In this document: positions 11,971 through 23,407 of the stretch, piece after piece
Numbering within the stretch: the stretch's first letter is position 1
Layout of the letters: every line of letters starts with the position of its first letter
Source of the DNA: Rapana venosa
Taxonomy: Eukaryota; Mollusca; Gastropoda; Neogastropoda; Muricidae
DNA length: 64,000 nucleotides
Reading direction: 5' to 3'
Assembly (NCBI GenBank): GCA_028751875.1
Contig: CM054154.1
Coordinates: 52,183,476-52,247,475, forward strand
Translations under genes and position numbers: made by a program
The notes under the pieces: generated by a model
What the model was told of the DNA's origin: nothing
Seen by the model: the letters and a program-made list of their open reading frames with translations, nothing else
Database searches by the model: none

Positions 11971-12455
11971 GAATTTAGCTATCTATCTATCTGTCCCGTA
12001 GTCTGACGACCGTGGGGGCACATTCAAAGACTCAACAACCAGTTCCCTCCATTCCTCTCTCTGTTCTGCCTTTCTCAGGGTTTTGTTGAGTTCTAGGCCT
12101 GTCCATTCGCTGATGTTATCCTCCCAGCTCTTCCTTAGTCTGCCTCTTCTTCTTCCTCCTTGGACAGTGCCTTGTAAAACTGTCTTTGCAAGTCCTTTGG
12201 ATCTTGTGACATGCCCATACCATTTAAGTTGACGCTTTTTCACGATCGTTAGAAGGTTCTCATAGGGTCCAATTGTTTGCTGGATTCTGTTATGCACGCT
12301 TTCGTTGCTTATGTGGTCTTTGTAGGAGATGCCAAGGAGTCTCCGAAAGCATCTCATCTCCACCGCCTGTACTCTTCTCTCCAAATCTGCAGTCAGGGTC
12401 CATGATTCAAAGGCATACAGAAATATGGATATGACAAGGGAGCCATTAGTCTGAT

Positions 12456-12620
12456 CTTAATAATAATAATAATAATAATAATAATATATGGAATTTATAG
12501 AGCGCTATATCTTGCAATTACAAATCAGAGCGCTTCCATTCAATCCGCTCCCACACAAACAACCAACAATGATTAACAATATTCTAACAAATTCAAATGT
12601 ACACACACACACACACACAC

Positions 12621-12691
<71 letters not shown>

Positions 12692-12805
12692 TGTACATTT
12701 CAGCAGGGTGATGGAATTTTGGCTTTCAAAGGCAGGGACAGACATGAGATGAAACAAGAGGGAAAAATCTTAGGTTTGAAATAGGTATGTTTTGAGGCTG
12801 GAGAT
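12456..12805 (-). mobile_element. LINE-alpha 3' end (nested)
   Basis: An (AAT)n tail (12456-12485) is followed by atggaatttatagagcgctatatcttgc, the reverse of the common LINE terminus ending GCGCTATATAAATTCCAT(TAT)n. Then come an (AC)n stretch and the gatggaattttggc...gacatgagatgaaacaagaggg words shared with 48150-48230 and 36650-36700. It is 5'-truncated and sits inside the LINE-epsilon insertion, so it arrived later. Confidence 0.7.
12601..12688 (+). repeat. (AC)n microsatellite
   Basis: About 88 bp of AC with one slip, inside the LINE-alpha 3' end. Confidence 0.95.
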
Positions 12806-13894
12806 AAGTGAGATATTTTTATCTCTCCAGATGGTGTTTAGTTTTGACAGTGCTGTTATTGTCTGTGCAGTCCTGCATACTACTTCTGGCTTGGATCCCT
12901 GGTCTGATACAATGGCTCCCAGGTACTTGAAGCTTTGAACTGTTTCCAGCTTCTGGTCATTAACCCTGATATCAGTGCTAATGCCGTTGGTGTTATTAGT
13001 CATCAGTTTGGTCTTCTCTGCACTGATTTCCATGCCGTATGTTTTGGAGGCCTTATTCAGGTGTTCTGTTAGGCTGGCAAGCTCTTTTTCTGATCCTGCT
13101 ATTCCATCAATGTCATCTGCGAAGCGGGGGTTTGTGATCGTTCTGCCACCAATGCTGACTGATCCTTTATGATGTTCCAGTGCATCAGCCATGATTCTCT
13201 CAAGGAAGATATTGAAAAGAGTGGGTGAGAGTAGAAAGCCCTGCCTTACTCCAACTGTTGTTCGAAACCATTCTCCAATGTTGTTGTTGCAGTACACTGC
13301 ACTGGTGGCCTGGCTGTACAGCTGTTTGATGACTCTGATCAGGTTTGCTTTGATGCTGTACAAATTCATGGTTGCCCACAAAGCTGCATGCCACACCCTG
13401 TCAAATGCCTTCTTAAAATCGATAAATACACGGTAAAGGTCTTGTTGATGTTGAAGGTACTGCTCACATAGTATTCTGAGGTTGAATATCTGTTCTGTTG
13501 TGCTGCGCCCTGCTCTGAAACCTGCTTGTTCCTCAGTCCTTAATGTACTCGCAAGCAAAGACACAGACAGTCACCCTATCCTCCGAGAAGAAGTGGAAAC
13601 AGCAGTCAGATCGCTGAAAAAGGGAAAGTCAGCAGGGGCTGACAACATTCCAGCTGGAGGGGAAGCCATGATCAGCGCCCTACTAAGAATCTGCAACAAG
13701 ATCTGGAAGACAGGAAAATGGCCAACACCATGGACACAGTCACTCATCATCACCCTCCCCAAGAAAGGAAATCTACAATGCCATAATTACTGCACAATCA
13801 GCCTCATATGCCACCCAAGCAAGGTCATGCTGCAGATAATATTGAATAGACTGAAGCCACAACCAGAGACCATCACTGCTGAGGAATTTAGCTA

Positions 13895-15020
13895 CTGATT
13901 GAATATTGTGATTAGTTCAGTGAAAGTGTGTGTAGCTGTTTTACACATGAATGTTGACTAAAGTTATGAGACTTTTATTATTTTATTGTGTGATCTTGGA
14001 TTTATTCCATAATTGGATGTTCATGTTAAACGTGGGATTTCATGAGTAAGTAATCATTTGATGTGTGTATCATGTTGAGATGAAGTTTGTGAATTGCACT
14101 GATCAAAATAATGTGGATTTGGTAACAGAGCTATTGGGAAAGACTACTATGGCAAAGTTGATTTGAGATAAGAGTTGACTGCTAAAACTAAAAGAGTTGA
14201 AGACTTGAATGCAGTACAGGACTAGGCCTAGCTAGGCCCCTGTAGTCATTGCCCTGGTAAAAGTAGGCAGTCTGACAGGTAGGTGTGACTTTGTGTATGG
14301 TTAGTTATTTGTGTCAAAAGTGGTTAATTTGTATGTGGTTTTGCGACACACTAGATTGGGCCTGCTCTCTCTCTCTCTCTCCCCCCCCCCTCCCTCTCTC
14401 TCGTGCTACAATATCCAAAGGGTATGATAGGGGCCAATGTTATGAAAGATCTTAGTATAGACTAAGTTCTGTTGACATTAAAAGGATAATGTCAGTTGAG
14501 AGTATTGAGGAAAGGATTTTTATTTTGTAGTCTTTGGTTGTCTGATTTACAACTGTATACTCTCTATTGGTTCTCTAGGATTAACTTGGTATTTTGGTAT
14601 GAGTGATGAAAGGAATTTGGTTTTCTTACAATCGGCTAGACGACAATATAGCTATTTTGCTGTGTGTGCCTTTCATCAATGATGTACCTGGTTAAATATA
14701 GATAGAGCAGTTACCTGAATTTTATCTTTGTTTCAGGTGTGTGTTGTTTGGTAGATAAAAATAAAAGTGTTACCATAACACCCCTGCGTGGCCTCACATC
14801 ATTCCTTTGAGTGTGGAGTGTCAGTGTCCTAACATCCCCTATCCCCGAACCTTCCTTCATGTGGGAGATGGGGAGTATATGTGTGTGTATACAACAAATT
14901 TGTACACAATTTCAAAGTAAAGCAAAAATACACATTAGACACAAATCTGCTTTTATGCTGAAAGCATTGATATCTAATACTAAGATTAAATAAGTTTTGC
15001 CATTATCTTTCTTCTTTGAA
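13895..15020. other. Unassigned non-coding stretch (possible intron)
   Basis: AT-rich sequence with a short CT/C-rich tract at 14365-14402. No gene or repeat family recognised. It ends in a pyrimidine-rich stretch and CAG at 15021-15023, a plausible splice acceptor. Confidence 0.45.
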
Positions 15021-15023
15021 CAG

Positions 15024-15113
15024 CATGGAACAAAAACTTTGCTAGCTGCATTGCAGGATGTTTACTATGTGCCTGAAGAAGAAAAGGAATGGGCAGTGAA
15101 TAAAATCTTTCAG
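15024..15113 (+). CDS. Candidate 90-bp host exon
   Basis: The 90-bp segment is preceded by a pyrimidine-rich tract with CAG (tctttcttctttgaacag) and followed by CAG|GTAAGT, a near-consensus donor. It is open in one frame for all 30 codons, beginning HGTKTLLAALQDVYYVP and ending EWAVNKIFQ. I do not recognise the protein. The minus strand overlaps the end of a decayed LINE-delta frame (to about 15095), so the LINE may lie in the intron just downstream. Its status as an exon rests only on splice-site quality and the open frame. Confidence 0.35.
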
Positions 15114-17059
15114 GTAAGTTGTTCGGAGATCTGCATATAATGAACAAATGTATATGAGATGGTACTCATCTTCAATAACATTTCTGCACAAAAAACAGTT
15201 TTCATCTTGGTAGTTGTTGCTGTATCTATTAAGATTATTATTCAATGGAAGAACATTCAGTCTGGCCTGTGACAGTGCAACTCTGAAACAGTAAATTTCA
15301 ATGCTATCAAGACACAATTCGTTTTCAAAAACAGTCTTAAAAGATCTTTATGTTTCATATCTATTACTCTCTCTCATGACACCAGACCACTCTTGAATAA
15401 ACATATCAATTAATCTTTGCTTGAAATGTCAAAAGAATCCCTGAGTATCTCCAACATCCTGTTGTAGCCAAACAATATTAAAACCTGAACTACACAACAA
15501 TTCCCTTATACCAGTTACCTAACATTTCTTACCATTTTGATCTAGAGTTAATAGCATTTCATAAGCCTGTTGAGGCAACCTGTGATGGCTCATCTGCAGT
15601 AGTTTTAACCAATATCTTATTGCACAAATACAAGAATTTACATGTAAAGGATATCTTGCTACTTCCCCATATACCACTTTGTTGGGCGTTTTAACAGGAA
15701 CTCCCAGAAAACGCTCTTACAAGCCATCAGATGTATTTTTTCTTAAGATTCTAAACAATTTAAACCCCAAACTTCAGATGTACATAGTTTTACATCAAAG
15801 ACTTTGAAGAAAACCTGTTAAGATATATCATTGGTGTGGTGTGGGTTTTTTTTAAAGCTCGAATTAGACTTATTAGTGCTTTTTTCCCTTTTACACTCAA
15901 ATGTTCAGTACCCAGCCTAGGACTAAGCTTTGTTGAGAAAACATACCCCAAATAACAATATTTATTTAGAACTTCTAATTTTTGATTTCCTAAAAACCAT
16001 TCCTCATCCCTACCCAAGATCCCTCGTTTTCTAAAGACCATTACTTTGGTTTTATCTGTATTGATTTTTAATTTCATATTTACACAACAGGTTTGGAGTA
16101 TATTTAACTGATTCTGCAGACCTATAGGAGTCGAAGATAGCAAAACAACATTGTCAGCAAAAAGCAAAATAAACAGCTCTACAACACCTGGTAAAAGTTG
16201 TGTACCATGTCTGCCCTTCTGAGACATATTATTTTCTAGGTGACTAATAAACATCCCAAACAAGGTAGGACTCAAGACACACCCTTGACGAACCCCTAGA
16301 GGGCAGTAAAAAAAAAAAATCTGAATATACATTATTTGATCTAACACATGATATCAACTACTATACATTGCACATAGGGAAGACAAAAATTTTCTTTTGA
16401 TACCTTGGTTTCTAAGTAATTGTAGTAGCTTGTTATGTCTTACTGAATCGAAAGCTTTTTAAAATCAACAAAGTTTTTTATTCCGCTGAGAGAAGCATTT
16501 TTGAATAATAGAATATAGACAAAAAATATGGTCAATTGTAGAATAATTTTTACGAAAACCAGCCTGACCTTCAGAGATCATATAATTATCTTCTAACTGT
16601 ATAAAGCCGCTTGTTTAGTACTGTGCTATATAGCATTTTGTAATTATACTCAGTAGAGAAACCCCTCTAGAACTGTTGACATTTTCAATATCACCTTTCT
16701 TATAGATTGGTATAACAATGACTTTGGCCCATTCTTTTGGGTAAATGCCTTTTGAAAATAGTACGTTAAATAATCTCTGTAAAAAAGGAACTGTAATTTT
16801 ACTACCAGTTTTCAACATTTCTGAGAAATTCCATCTACTCCACAAGCTTGACCTAGTTTAAATTTGCTGATTGCGTTAACAACTTACCCTTCAGTTATTT
16901 CTGAATTTAATATATGATCCTCTTGCTCTGTCAAGTCAATCCAATCATTCAATTTGCCTTGGTCTCTGTGGAAATCCACCATGGTCTTCTAATGAGATGT
17001 AAGGTCAGAGGTCACTCTGATGTTGCTTTGTTGAAGTCTCTCACACAGCTCCTGGTCTC
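15095..17059 (-). mobile_element. LINE-delta copy 1 (decayed RT to 3' end)
   Basis: Minus-strand reading shows, in order, an RT N-terminal part (16845-16615: GIYPKEWAKVIVIPIYKKGD, SLLSIITKCY), the core (16347-15790: GVRQGCVLSPTLFGMFI, ELFILLFADNVVLLSS, INTDKTKVMVFRKRG, YCYLGYVFS), and the tail (15317-15095: EIYCFRVALSQARLNVLP, CFLCRNVIEDEYHLIYICSLYADLR). The catalytic FADD box reads FADN, so the second Asp is lost. Several frameshifts separate the pieces. The order equals that of LINE-delta at 59781-62000. It ends at the TTAA at 17060, where a piggyBac-like terminus begins. Confidence 0.75.
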
Positions 17060-17100
17060 TTAACCCTTTCCCATTTTTACCCACCGTAGCCCGCCGCTGC
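17060..17100 (+). other. Putative piggyBac-like terminus with TTAA
   Basis: TTAA at 17060-17063 is followed by CCCTTTCCCATT. PiggyBac-type elements insert at TTAA and usually begin with CCC. A matching end in the opposite orientation (AATGGTAAAGGG then TTAA at 21582-21585) agrees in 11 of 12 terminal bases. No whole element can be proved between them. Confidence 0.4.
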
Positions 17101-17290
17101 CCGCTCGCCCGCATCTATTTTTGCCTGCCACAGCCCGCGGGACATCAATTCAGCCTAGTGGGGAATTTCCCTCATGCACTAAGCTCTACCTAGTACACAC
17201 ACACTATGAATGAACATTCCACTGAGGTCAGCATAAACTAAGGAAGGAATGGGTACCAAATTCAGTGCTACACAGCCTCCCGTTCACAAG

Positions 17291-18068
17291 ACATACGGAT
17301 AGCTAGAGAACGACAACTAAACGCCATTGGTCGATATTTATAGTTACGTGATGGTGTATTTGACGCTCAACTTTGTCGGACTTTTGTTTTGAGTACACAG
17401 AGGTGTGTCGTCTGCTAGCCTAGCACGCGCATTCCTCGACCGGCGTAGCCTACATATCATTCAGGAGGGAAGCAGGCCGCACTCTGCATCTTTCAGCGCA
17501 GCCTGTAGCATCACAGCGAGAAGTTCTGTTAGCGTTAGCACCCCTGCGCGAATCTAGGTCGACTCATCCATGGGTCGTTTGACATCATTCTTGCAGGAGA
17601 GGGGTTGGTGTATTTCCACCAGCAGAAAAAATTATGCCTATGAGATACAAGTTGGCTCCCGATTGCTATCAAGTCTAGAGACCCTGAGGAAGCAGTAGCA
17701 CCAAAGAAAAAAACTTTATGATGGAAAACAAGGTTGTAGTACTCGTACATAGACTCGGCTCTCGGACTATCACCCACTTCCTTTAGGCCTACTGGCCTAC
17801 ACTGCGTGAGTTGCAAAAATAGAAATCATGCACATCCCTCCCCTCCCCCGCCCCCTAAAAACAATAATAGATCTACTGTCTTTTACCTCTCTGTTGATTT
17901 TGCATCTTGTAATAATAAACAATCTTGAATCTTGTAAGACAAAAAACGGCGCGATTTCACCTCCAGTTTCAGCGGTGGGAAACCCCTGAATGACGTCACA
18001 CAAGGGTAATCATTACTATAAATATCGACCAATGGCGTTTAGTTGTCGTTCTCTAGCTATCCGTATGT
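17291..18068. repeat. 54-bp perfect inverted repeat with 670-bp spacer
   Basis: 17291-17344 is the exact reverse complement of 18015-18068 (both include the word aaacgccattggtcgatatt or its complement). The right arm sits just upstream of the piggyBac-like coding region. The spacer is GC-richer than its surroundings and has no recognised gene. The structure could be an inverted partial duplication of the element's 5' region or the arms of a foldback element. Confidence 0.8.
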
Positions 18069-18128
18069 GTTCACAAGAAATTGGCCAGTGACTGGCTTAC
18101 ACTTTCCCACGCTTTCTTGTAGCTAAAA

Positions 18129-18784
18129 ATGGCAGCAAAGATTGAGAATACGATTTGGGAGGAATATACTGATGTGGAAATTGAAGGTATTTTGGCTCAA
18201 GTGGAACAGTTCGAAAGAGAATAAAATGTTGAATCCGATGTTGAAGAAGATGTAGAAGATAGAGATGAAATAGGAGAAGGTAGTGAGTCGAAAAGTGATG
18301 CTGAGGATAACATTCCGTTGGCTTCATAGTAGACGACATGGCGCGGTGCACAAGTGCCTTGCACAGTGCAAGACTTCACACTGTTGACTGGGCCGGCACA
18401 CACTCTCCCACTGAATGCCAAGCCCTTAGATTACTTTGTTTTGTTTGTGCCCCAACATTTTTTTGAAACTGTAGCAGATGAAACTAACAATTATGCCAGG
18501 CAAAAGATTGCCGTGAAAGGCTTAGTCATAGATCCATTATGGACAGAAACAACACCTGATGAAATTAGGGCTTACCTGTCAGTTTTGATCATGATGGGGA
18601 TCAAGCGTTTGCCAAGGCTTCATCTCTACTGGTCTACTGATTTGAGATTTTCTGAGTCATGGATCAGTAATATTATGACGAAAACCAGATTTCTCAAAAT
18701 TAATCAGTATTTTCACCTGAAAAACACGCCAACACACCTGGACGCGACACTGGGCTGTGACACCTGCATTGTGACAGCCATGTA
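18129..18784 (+). pseudogene. PiggyBac-like transposase, N-terminal remnant
   Basis: From the Met codon at 18129 the frame gives an acidic N-terminus (MAAKIENTIWEEYTD, then DVEEDVEDRDEIGEG) broken by stops near 18222 and 18327. The 18354-18785 part then matches the start of the DDE_Tnp_1_7 domain: PLDYFVLFVPQHFFETVADETNNYA, TTPDEIRAYLSVLIMMGIKRLP, YWSTDLRFSESWISNIMTKTRFLKINQYFHL. It stops before the first catalytic Asp, and the domain core and C-terminal part are missing. The gene is dead. Confidence 0.8.
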
Positions 18785-18789
18785 ACTGG

Positions 18790-19595
18790 CTATTGGTGAA
18801 GGACACACTAGTGTTTTTGTGAACAGTAGGTGTGAGCATATATTTGTAAATAATGTATATCTGTGCATTAGTCAATGTTGTTTTCAACATGTTTGAATAC
18901 TTTCCACTCAGAAAATGTAGACTTGGTGACAGTAATTTTGTGACAAGTGTGAATCACGGCTGCTCAAAACAGGAAAAACCCGACTCTTTAGTTGGCGGCT
19001 GGAACTTTCGCTCCGTAACCTAAATTCCATCTGGCTGCTATCTAGGCACCGCGCGGTCAGGGGTCCAAGTCCAGCGTCTCACGGTGCCAGCACACATTCC
19101 TTCTTTGCTGTCTATTAGTGACTGGGCGAATTTTTATTTGAAAGGCTTATTTATCATTCGCTGCTGGATTCCTACCTTATTTTTACAGTACTCATACTTA
19201 AGTGAACAAAACTTTAATATCTGCTTTACTTGTTTGTGGTGAGGGTTGTACCACTATTTTGGTAAACTAATTTTAAACTTTTTTTACACACACGAAGTCT
19301 CCCAAGAAACGAAGGGCTGAGTGTCGGCTTGTTCCTGATTTTCAGAGGCACTGCATCTCTATCTGTGAGGAATTCTGTGGATTTCTATCTGTGAGGAATT
19401 CTGTGGATTTTTCTTTTAACCAGACTGTTCTCTTTTGTATGTGCTGTTTGTATTGTGTGAACTTTCTACTTGATGGTGTAGTTTGTTAACAGTTTGTTTA
19501 TTTGTTTGAGTGCTACTGTGTTTACTTGTGCTTTGTTGAAGCTTTTAAAGTTCACTTACTTTGTATCAGTACTTGTCTGAGCGTCAGCAAACTGC
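18790..19595. other. Unassigned non-coding stretch
   Basis: No coding similarity recognised. A short direct duplication (tctatctgtgaggaattctgtggatt) occurs at 19357-19410. Confidence 0.45.
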
Positions 19596-19596
19596 G

Positions 19597-19677
<81 letters not shown>

Positions 19678-19678
19678 T
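19597..19678 (+). repeat. (TA)n microsatellite
   Basis: About 80 bp of TA with two single-base slips. Confidence 0.95.
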
Positions 19679-19699
19679 CGTGCATCAGTGCATTTTCTG

Positions 19700-20125
19700 T
19701 GAGTGTGTGTTAGTGTGTGAGTGCGTATGTTAGTGTGTGCGTGCGGAGGGGGGGCGGGGGTGTGTGCGTGCGTGCTTGCGCGTGTGTGTCCATTTGCACG
19801 CACACATGTGTGCATGCGTGTATGTGTATGTGCCCATGTATGCACGTGTGTGTGTTGTGTGTGTGATGGGCCACAGCACCTACATGTACACAGGTGCTTC
19901 CTGGCTGTGTGTCAGTTTCAAGTTGTTAGTTTTCTCAAGCACGTGTGCCGTGCGCATCTTCTTGTAGTTACATGTGTGTGGTGTGTACACGCGCGCGTGT
20001 ATGAGTGTGTGTACGCGCGTATGAGTGAGTATAGGGTATGCGTGCTTGTGTTTATGCAATTTTGTGTGTGTGTGTGTGTCTGCTTGTGTGTGTTGCACGT
20101 GTGCTCATGTGTGTGTGTTTATTTA
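19700..20125 (+). repeat. Cryptic GT-rich repeat
   Basis: An imperfect GTGTGC/GTGCGT-rich tract of about 420 bp. The long open frames on both strands are products of the dinucleotide bias. Confidence 0.85.
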
Positions 20126-20126
20126 T

Positions 20127-20200
20127 TTCATTTATTTCGAGGATAATGGAATAAGCACTCATGTGCTTTTTTTAATCTAGTTCCCGTGTATATGCAGTTT
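20127..20200 (-). repeat. SINE-B 3' tail fragment
   Basis: The words tcgaggataatggaataagcactcatgtgc and ctagttcccgtgtatatgcag are the reverse complement of the tail of the SINE at 46560-46640. The head is missing. Confidence 0.65.
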
Positions 20201-22035
20201 TGTAAATGTTGTCAACTGTTTTGTGTGCAAGTGTGTGTGTGTTTTCTTTCTGCTTTTTTTATTTTTTATTGTTGGCTGCTTTGCTGTCAAAGTGTAGGCC
20301 TGTGTGCAATTTGTTCTTTTTTACACAACACAGAACTGAGAAGTAGATACACATTTGATCACAACAATTTCTTAACATGATCAGAAAATGCTTTTTGTAT
20401 AGTATCAGAAACATCGGTGAAATAAAAACCTGATCCATTTGTGAGGTATCTTTGTCTGATGACAGTGTAGGATACTGACATCTGTTTTCTAGTGTGTTCT
20501 GGGGCTATAATTATGAGCTGTACTGGAATTGGTTCATGAACAAACCTTTAGCTGTAGCAAGGATAGGGCTAAAAGCTGATGAAACAGTAGACTGTGTAAC
20601 GCCTGACCAGCAGGAGTGTTTATAGAGAAGTCAGATAGCTGACACTAATGACTGCTCCAGACTCTCTCCCCACACTCTCCATCACCCTGCCTCTCGGTAG
20701 CGGCTAAGATGTGTTTATTTATGGCCTCGTTCTGCCAACAGGTTCAATGTCGCAGCCCCCCAAAAAGGTTAGTCTGCATGCAGACATATTCAATGTTTTC
20801 TCTATGTTCATTGTTTATATAATATAAATATATGCTTTTTTAGAGAGAGAGTTAGAAATGTCTGTTTTTTGTGATTGTGTTTCTGCCTGCACCTCTCCTC
20901 TTTATCTTCACGTCTGTTTGAACTGCTGTCACATCAACCAGTATGAAAGAAAGTACATGGAGTTTGGAGTCAAAAGAAAGCTTGTTTAAAGCTCATTTTA
21001 AAGAGTGCTTTGCTTGTCTTTATAGGACAATTCACTGTACAAGAGGATGTGTGAAAGACACAAGGGTAATTTACGGCTGAACACGGCTACAGCTGCAAGC
21101 CGCTAGTGCCCCCTTTCCTTTTGCCCGTTTATTTATATCCACGCGCTGCCAGTCATGAACTTTGACTGGGGAACTAAACCAAGGCAATGAGAAGCAGTGG
21201 AATGTTCGATTGGATTGGTGGATGTGATGGAGGACACATTCAGGCAGGACCACACTTATTTTTAAAAAAAATCATATACATATATTGCACATGTTAGAGG
21301 GTAGTTGTAGACTAACAGCATGATGTCACTGCAATGTTATCTGTATTTGGTGACAAAGAGGGGACAGCAGCATGACACATGTAGGTAGGACACACATCTT
21401 GGGGTGCAGAACAAAGTATGACATCATATGAATATTTTGGCCAAATATGAATGCTCTGCAAACAATAGTAACTGTACAGCACTATGTGTACTTGAGGTAC
21501 CTTATTTTCTTTTTTAAAAATCTGCGTGAATTTTCGAATACTACAGAGAGTTTCTCTGTAAGATATGCGAATGGTAAAGGGTTAAACCCTTTGCCATGGA
21601 TTAACTTTTTTGTCTCTTTTTTCTTCATGGTTGTCAAAATCATGTTTTTATCAGTAACTTGTATTTTCCTATATGGGATTTAAAAATTGTAAAAATATGA
21701 TAAAACTGTATGGCTACACAGGTCTGTTGCATACGCAATATCTCACCATTGGTGTACCTCAGAGCTCTTGTTGAAGAGCAAAAAATCAAATAAACAAAGA
21801 AAAATAAAGCACACAAGAACCTCCATACCCAAAGGTATGATTGCAATCTTGGGGAAGAAAAAGAACAAGGTTTTTTTTTTAACTTGAAAAGGTCCTTGGC
21901 TAGGGAGGGGCAGGAAGAAATGATGAAGATAGGAACAGATATGCAGAAGCATTGAAATAAACACAGCATACATCCAAACACAGACACACTGCACATACAG
22001 TGTATACACACATGCACGCACAAGCACACACACCT
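20200..22035. other. Unassigned non-coding stretch
   Basis: No gene recognised. It includes a possible piggyBac-like right end at 21570-21585, discussed with 17060. A tiny exon-like segment at 20752-20768 has AG before and GTTAGT after, and is too short to support. Confidence 0.4.
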
Positions 22036-22218
22036 GTTTTTCAAATAGATGGGAACATTTTGAATTATAAAACTGTGGTGAAGTTTTTAGGGGTATATTT
22101 TGAGGGGTACCAGCCAGAAGGGTCTAAGTATCATGACATTTTCACTTTTTTATTTGACTGGACTCGGAAACAGGCCTGCTTCATTATAAAAGTAGAAATT
22201 TTCCGGTATGGTGGTTAA
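22036..22218 (+). pseudogene. LINE-eta-type RT C-terminal fragment
   Basis: The frame reads IDGNILNYKTVVKFLGVYFEG, then KYHDIFTFLFDWTRKQACFIIKV. The V-K-F-L-G-V-x-F segment is the conserved motif just after the RT palm in I/Nimb- and jockey-group LINEs. It is an isolated scrap with no catalytic motif. Confidence 0.5.
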
Positions 22219-22729
22219 TTATCAACTTATTGATCAGAACTCAAACGTGTCGTACGAAAAAAAGAGCTAAGTGATGTCTAGCAGAAGGCGCTAATGGATG
22301 CTAGCAGGTTCTGTCTCTGGCTTGAAGTCACAGGCACCAGACTGAGGATCAGGCCAAAGAGTGTTACCAAATATTAGCAGGTTGAGAAAGCATTGCAGGT
22401 GGCCACTGCTGGCCGCCTCAAAACGTTGATGGTTCCTAGACCCCTAAAGCAGGATAGCTGGGTTTGTTTATGACCATCGTGAGATTGTTTTAACATGTCT
22501 ATTGGGAGGCTGTGGGAAAGGGAAGTACGGTTGGTGTATAACTAAATAGCTTACACACTTTATCAAAACATCCCGTTTCTGAGACTGTACCAGGAAACAC
22601 TGCATTTTCATTCCGTCTTCCGAAGCATTGGAAAACGATTCCAAAAGCATCAACTTTGTACCACAAAAAGGGGTAAGTTTGGGTTTTATTCTCTTTTGAG
22701 GTTTTGGTTTATTACTAGTACTTCTATAA
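22219..22729. other. Unassigned non-coding stretch
   Basis: No gene or repeat family recognised. Confidence 0.4.
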
Positions 22730-22779
22730 ATGTTGATTCATATCAATAGGCTTGCATACTCTTTTGCAATCCCTCTCTC

Positions 22780-23225
22780 TGCGTGTGCATACACATACAT
22801 TTGTGTACATTTACATGTACATATTAATTGCCATATTAGTCTGTTGGGAGAGTGCATGCTTCCATCTCTGTGTGTTAGAGCATCAAGAGCGTCTATATAC
22901 CCATGCGTGCGTGCGTACATGCGTGTGTCTGTCTGTCTCTGTTTTTTGTTTGTACGCTATGTGTGTGTGTTTTTCATATGTGCCATGTGTCTGTGTCTGT
23001 GCTTTTCATACGTACGGTGTGTGTGTGTGTTCCGTGTTTTTCATATGTGCGGTGTATGTGTCTGTGTTTTTCATATGTGCTGTGTGTGTGTCTGTATTTT
23101 TCATGTGTGTGTGTGTCTGTGTGCACGCGTGTGTGATACATGCAAGCATACGTGTGTATGAGAGTGTGTGTGTGTGTATCTATGTGTGTATGCATGCGTG
23201 TGTGAGCTTATGGGTGTGTGTGTGT
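22780..23225 (+). repeat. Cryptic GT-rich repeat with about 50-bp higher-order unit
   Basis: The words ttttcatatgtgc...gtgtgtgtctgtg repeat about every 40-60 bp between 22970 and 23110. Open frames on both strands are artefacts of composition. Confidence 0.8.
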
Positions 23226-23407
23226 AATTTGGCGAGGGCAGGGGGCATCGATATTGATAGCATGTTGTTGTGGGCAGTTTCTGCTTATTCTTTTTCTTCT
23301 GTCTTGTTTGTGTAGCTGTTTATTTCTTGGTGGTGGGATGGGACAAAAGGAAAGAGAGGATCGTGTCAGATTGCCAGCTGCCTCTATAAGTCTATTTCTC
23401 CCCTTCC

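Larger units (their letters stand above)
11971..13894 (-). mobile_element. LINE-epsilon insertion with 5' inversion and 11-bp TSD
   Basis: A perfect direct repeat GAATTTAGCTA lies at 11971-11981 and 13884-13894. The minus-strand part (11982 to about 13540) holds the RT and tail: AEEQAGFRAGRSTTEQIF, IDFKKAFDRVW, GVRQGF, FADDIDG, then QLKWYGHVTRSKGLAKT and GRRRGRLRKSWEDNISEWTG. The plus-strand part (about 13543-13883) encodes the segment just upstream in the element: LREEVETAVRSLKKGKSAGADNIP, ALLRICNKIW, LPKKGNLQ, up to TITAEE. A short (ATAG)n-like tail lies at 11979-11991. A LINE-alpha 3' end interrupts it at 12456-12805. The family is commonly auto-annotated as jockey-like endonuclease-reverse transcriptase. 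I leave its clade open. Confidence 0.85.

Noticed and set aside
19721..20146. Cys/Val-rich 141-codon frame suggesting a small secreted protein
   Set aside because: Imperfect GT repeat, with equally long frames on the opposite strand.
20752..20780. Micro-exon (MSQPPKK) between AG and GTTAGT
   Set aside because: Too short to support from sequence alone.
22752..23315. 187-codon Cys-rich frame that superficially looks like a conotoxin-like or membrane protein
   Set aside because: Generated by a cryptic GT repeat with a higher-order period. No signal peptide plus cysteine framework can be separated from the repeat.
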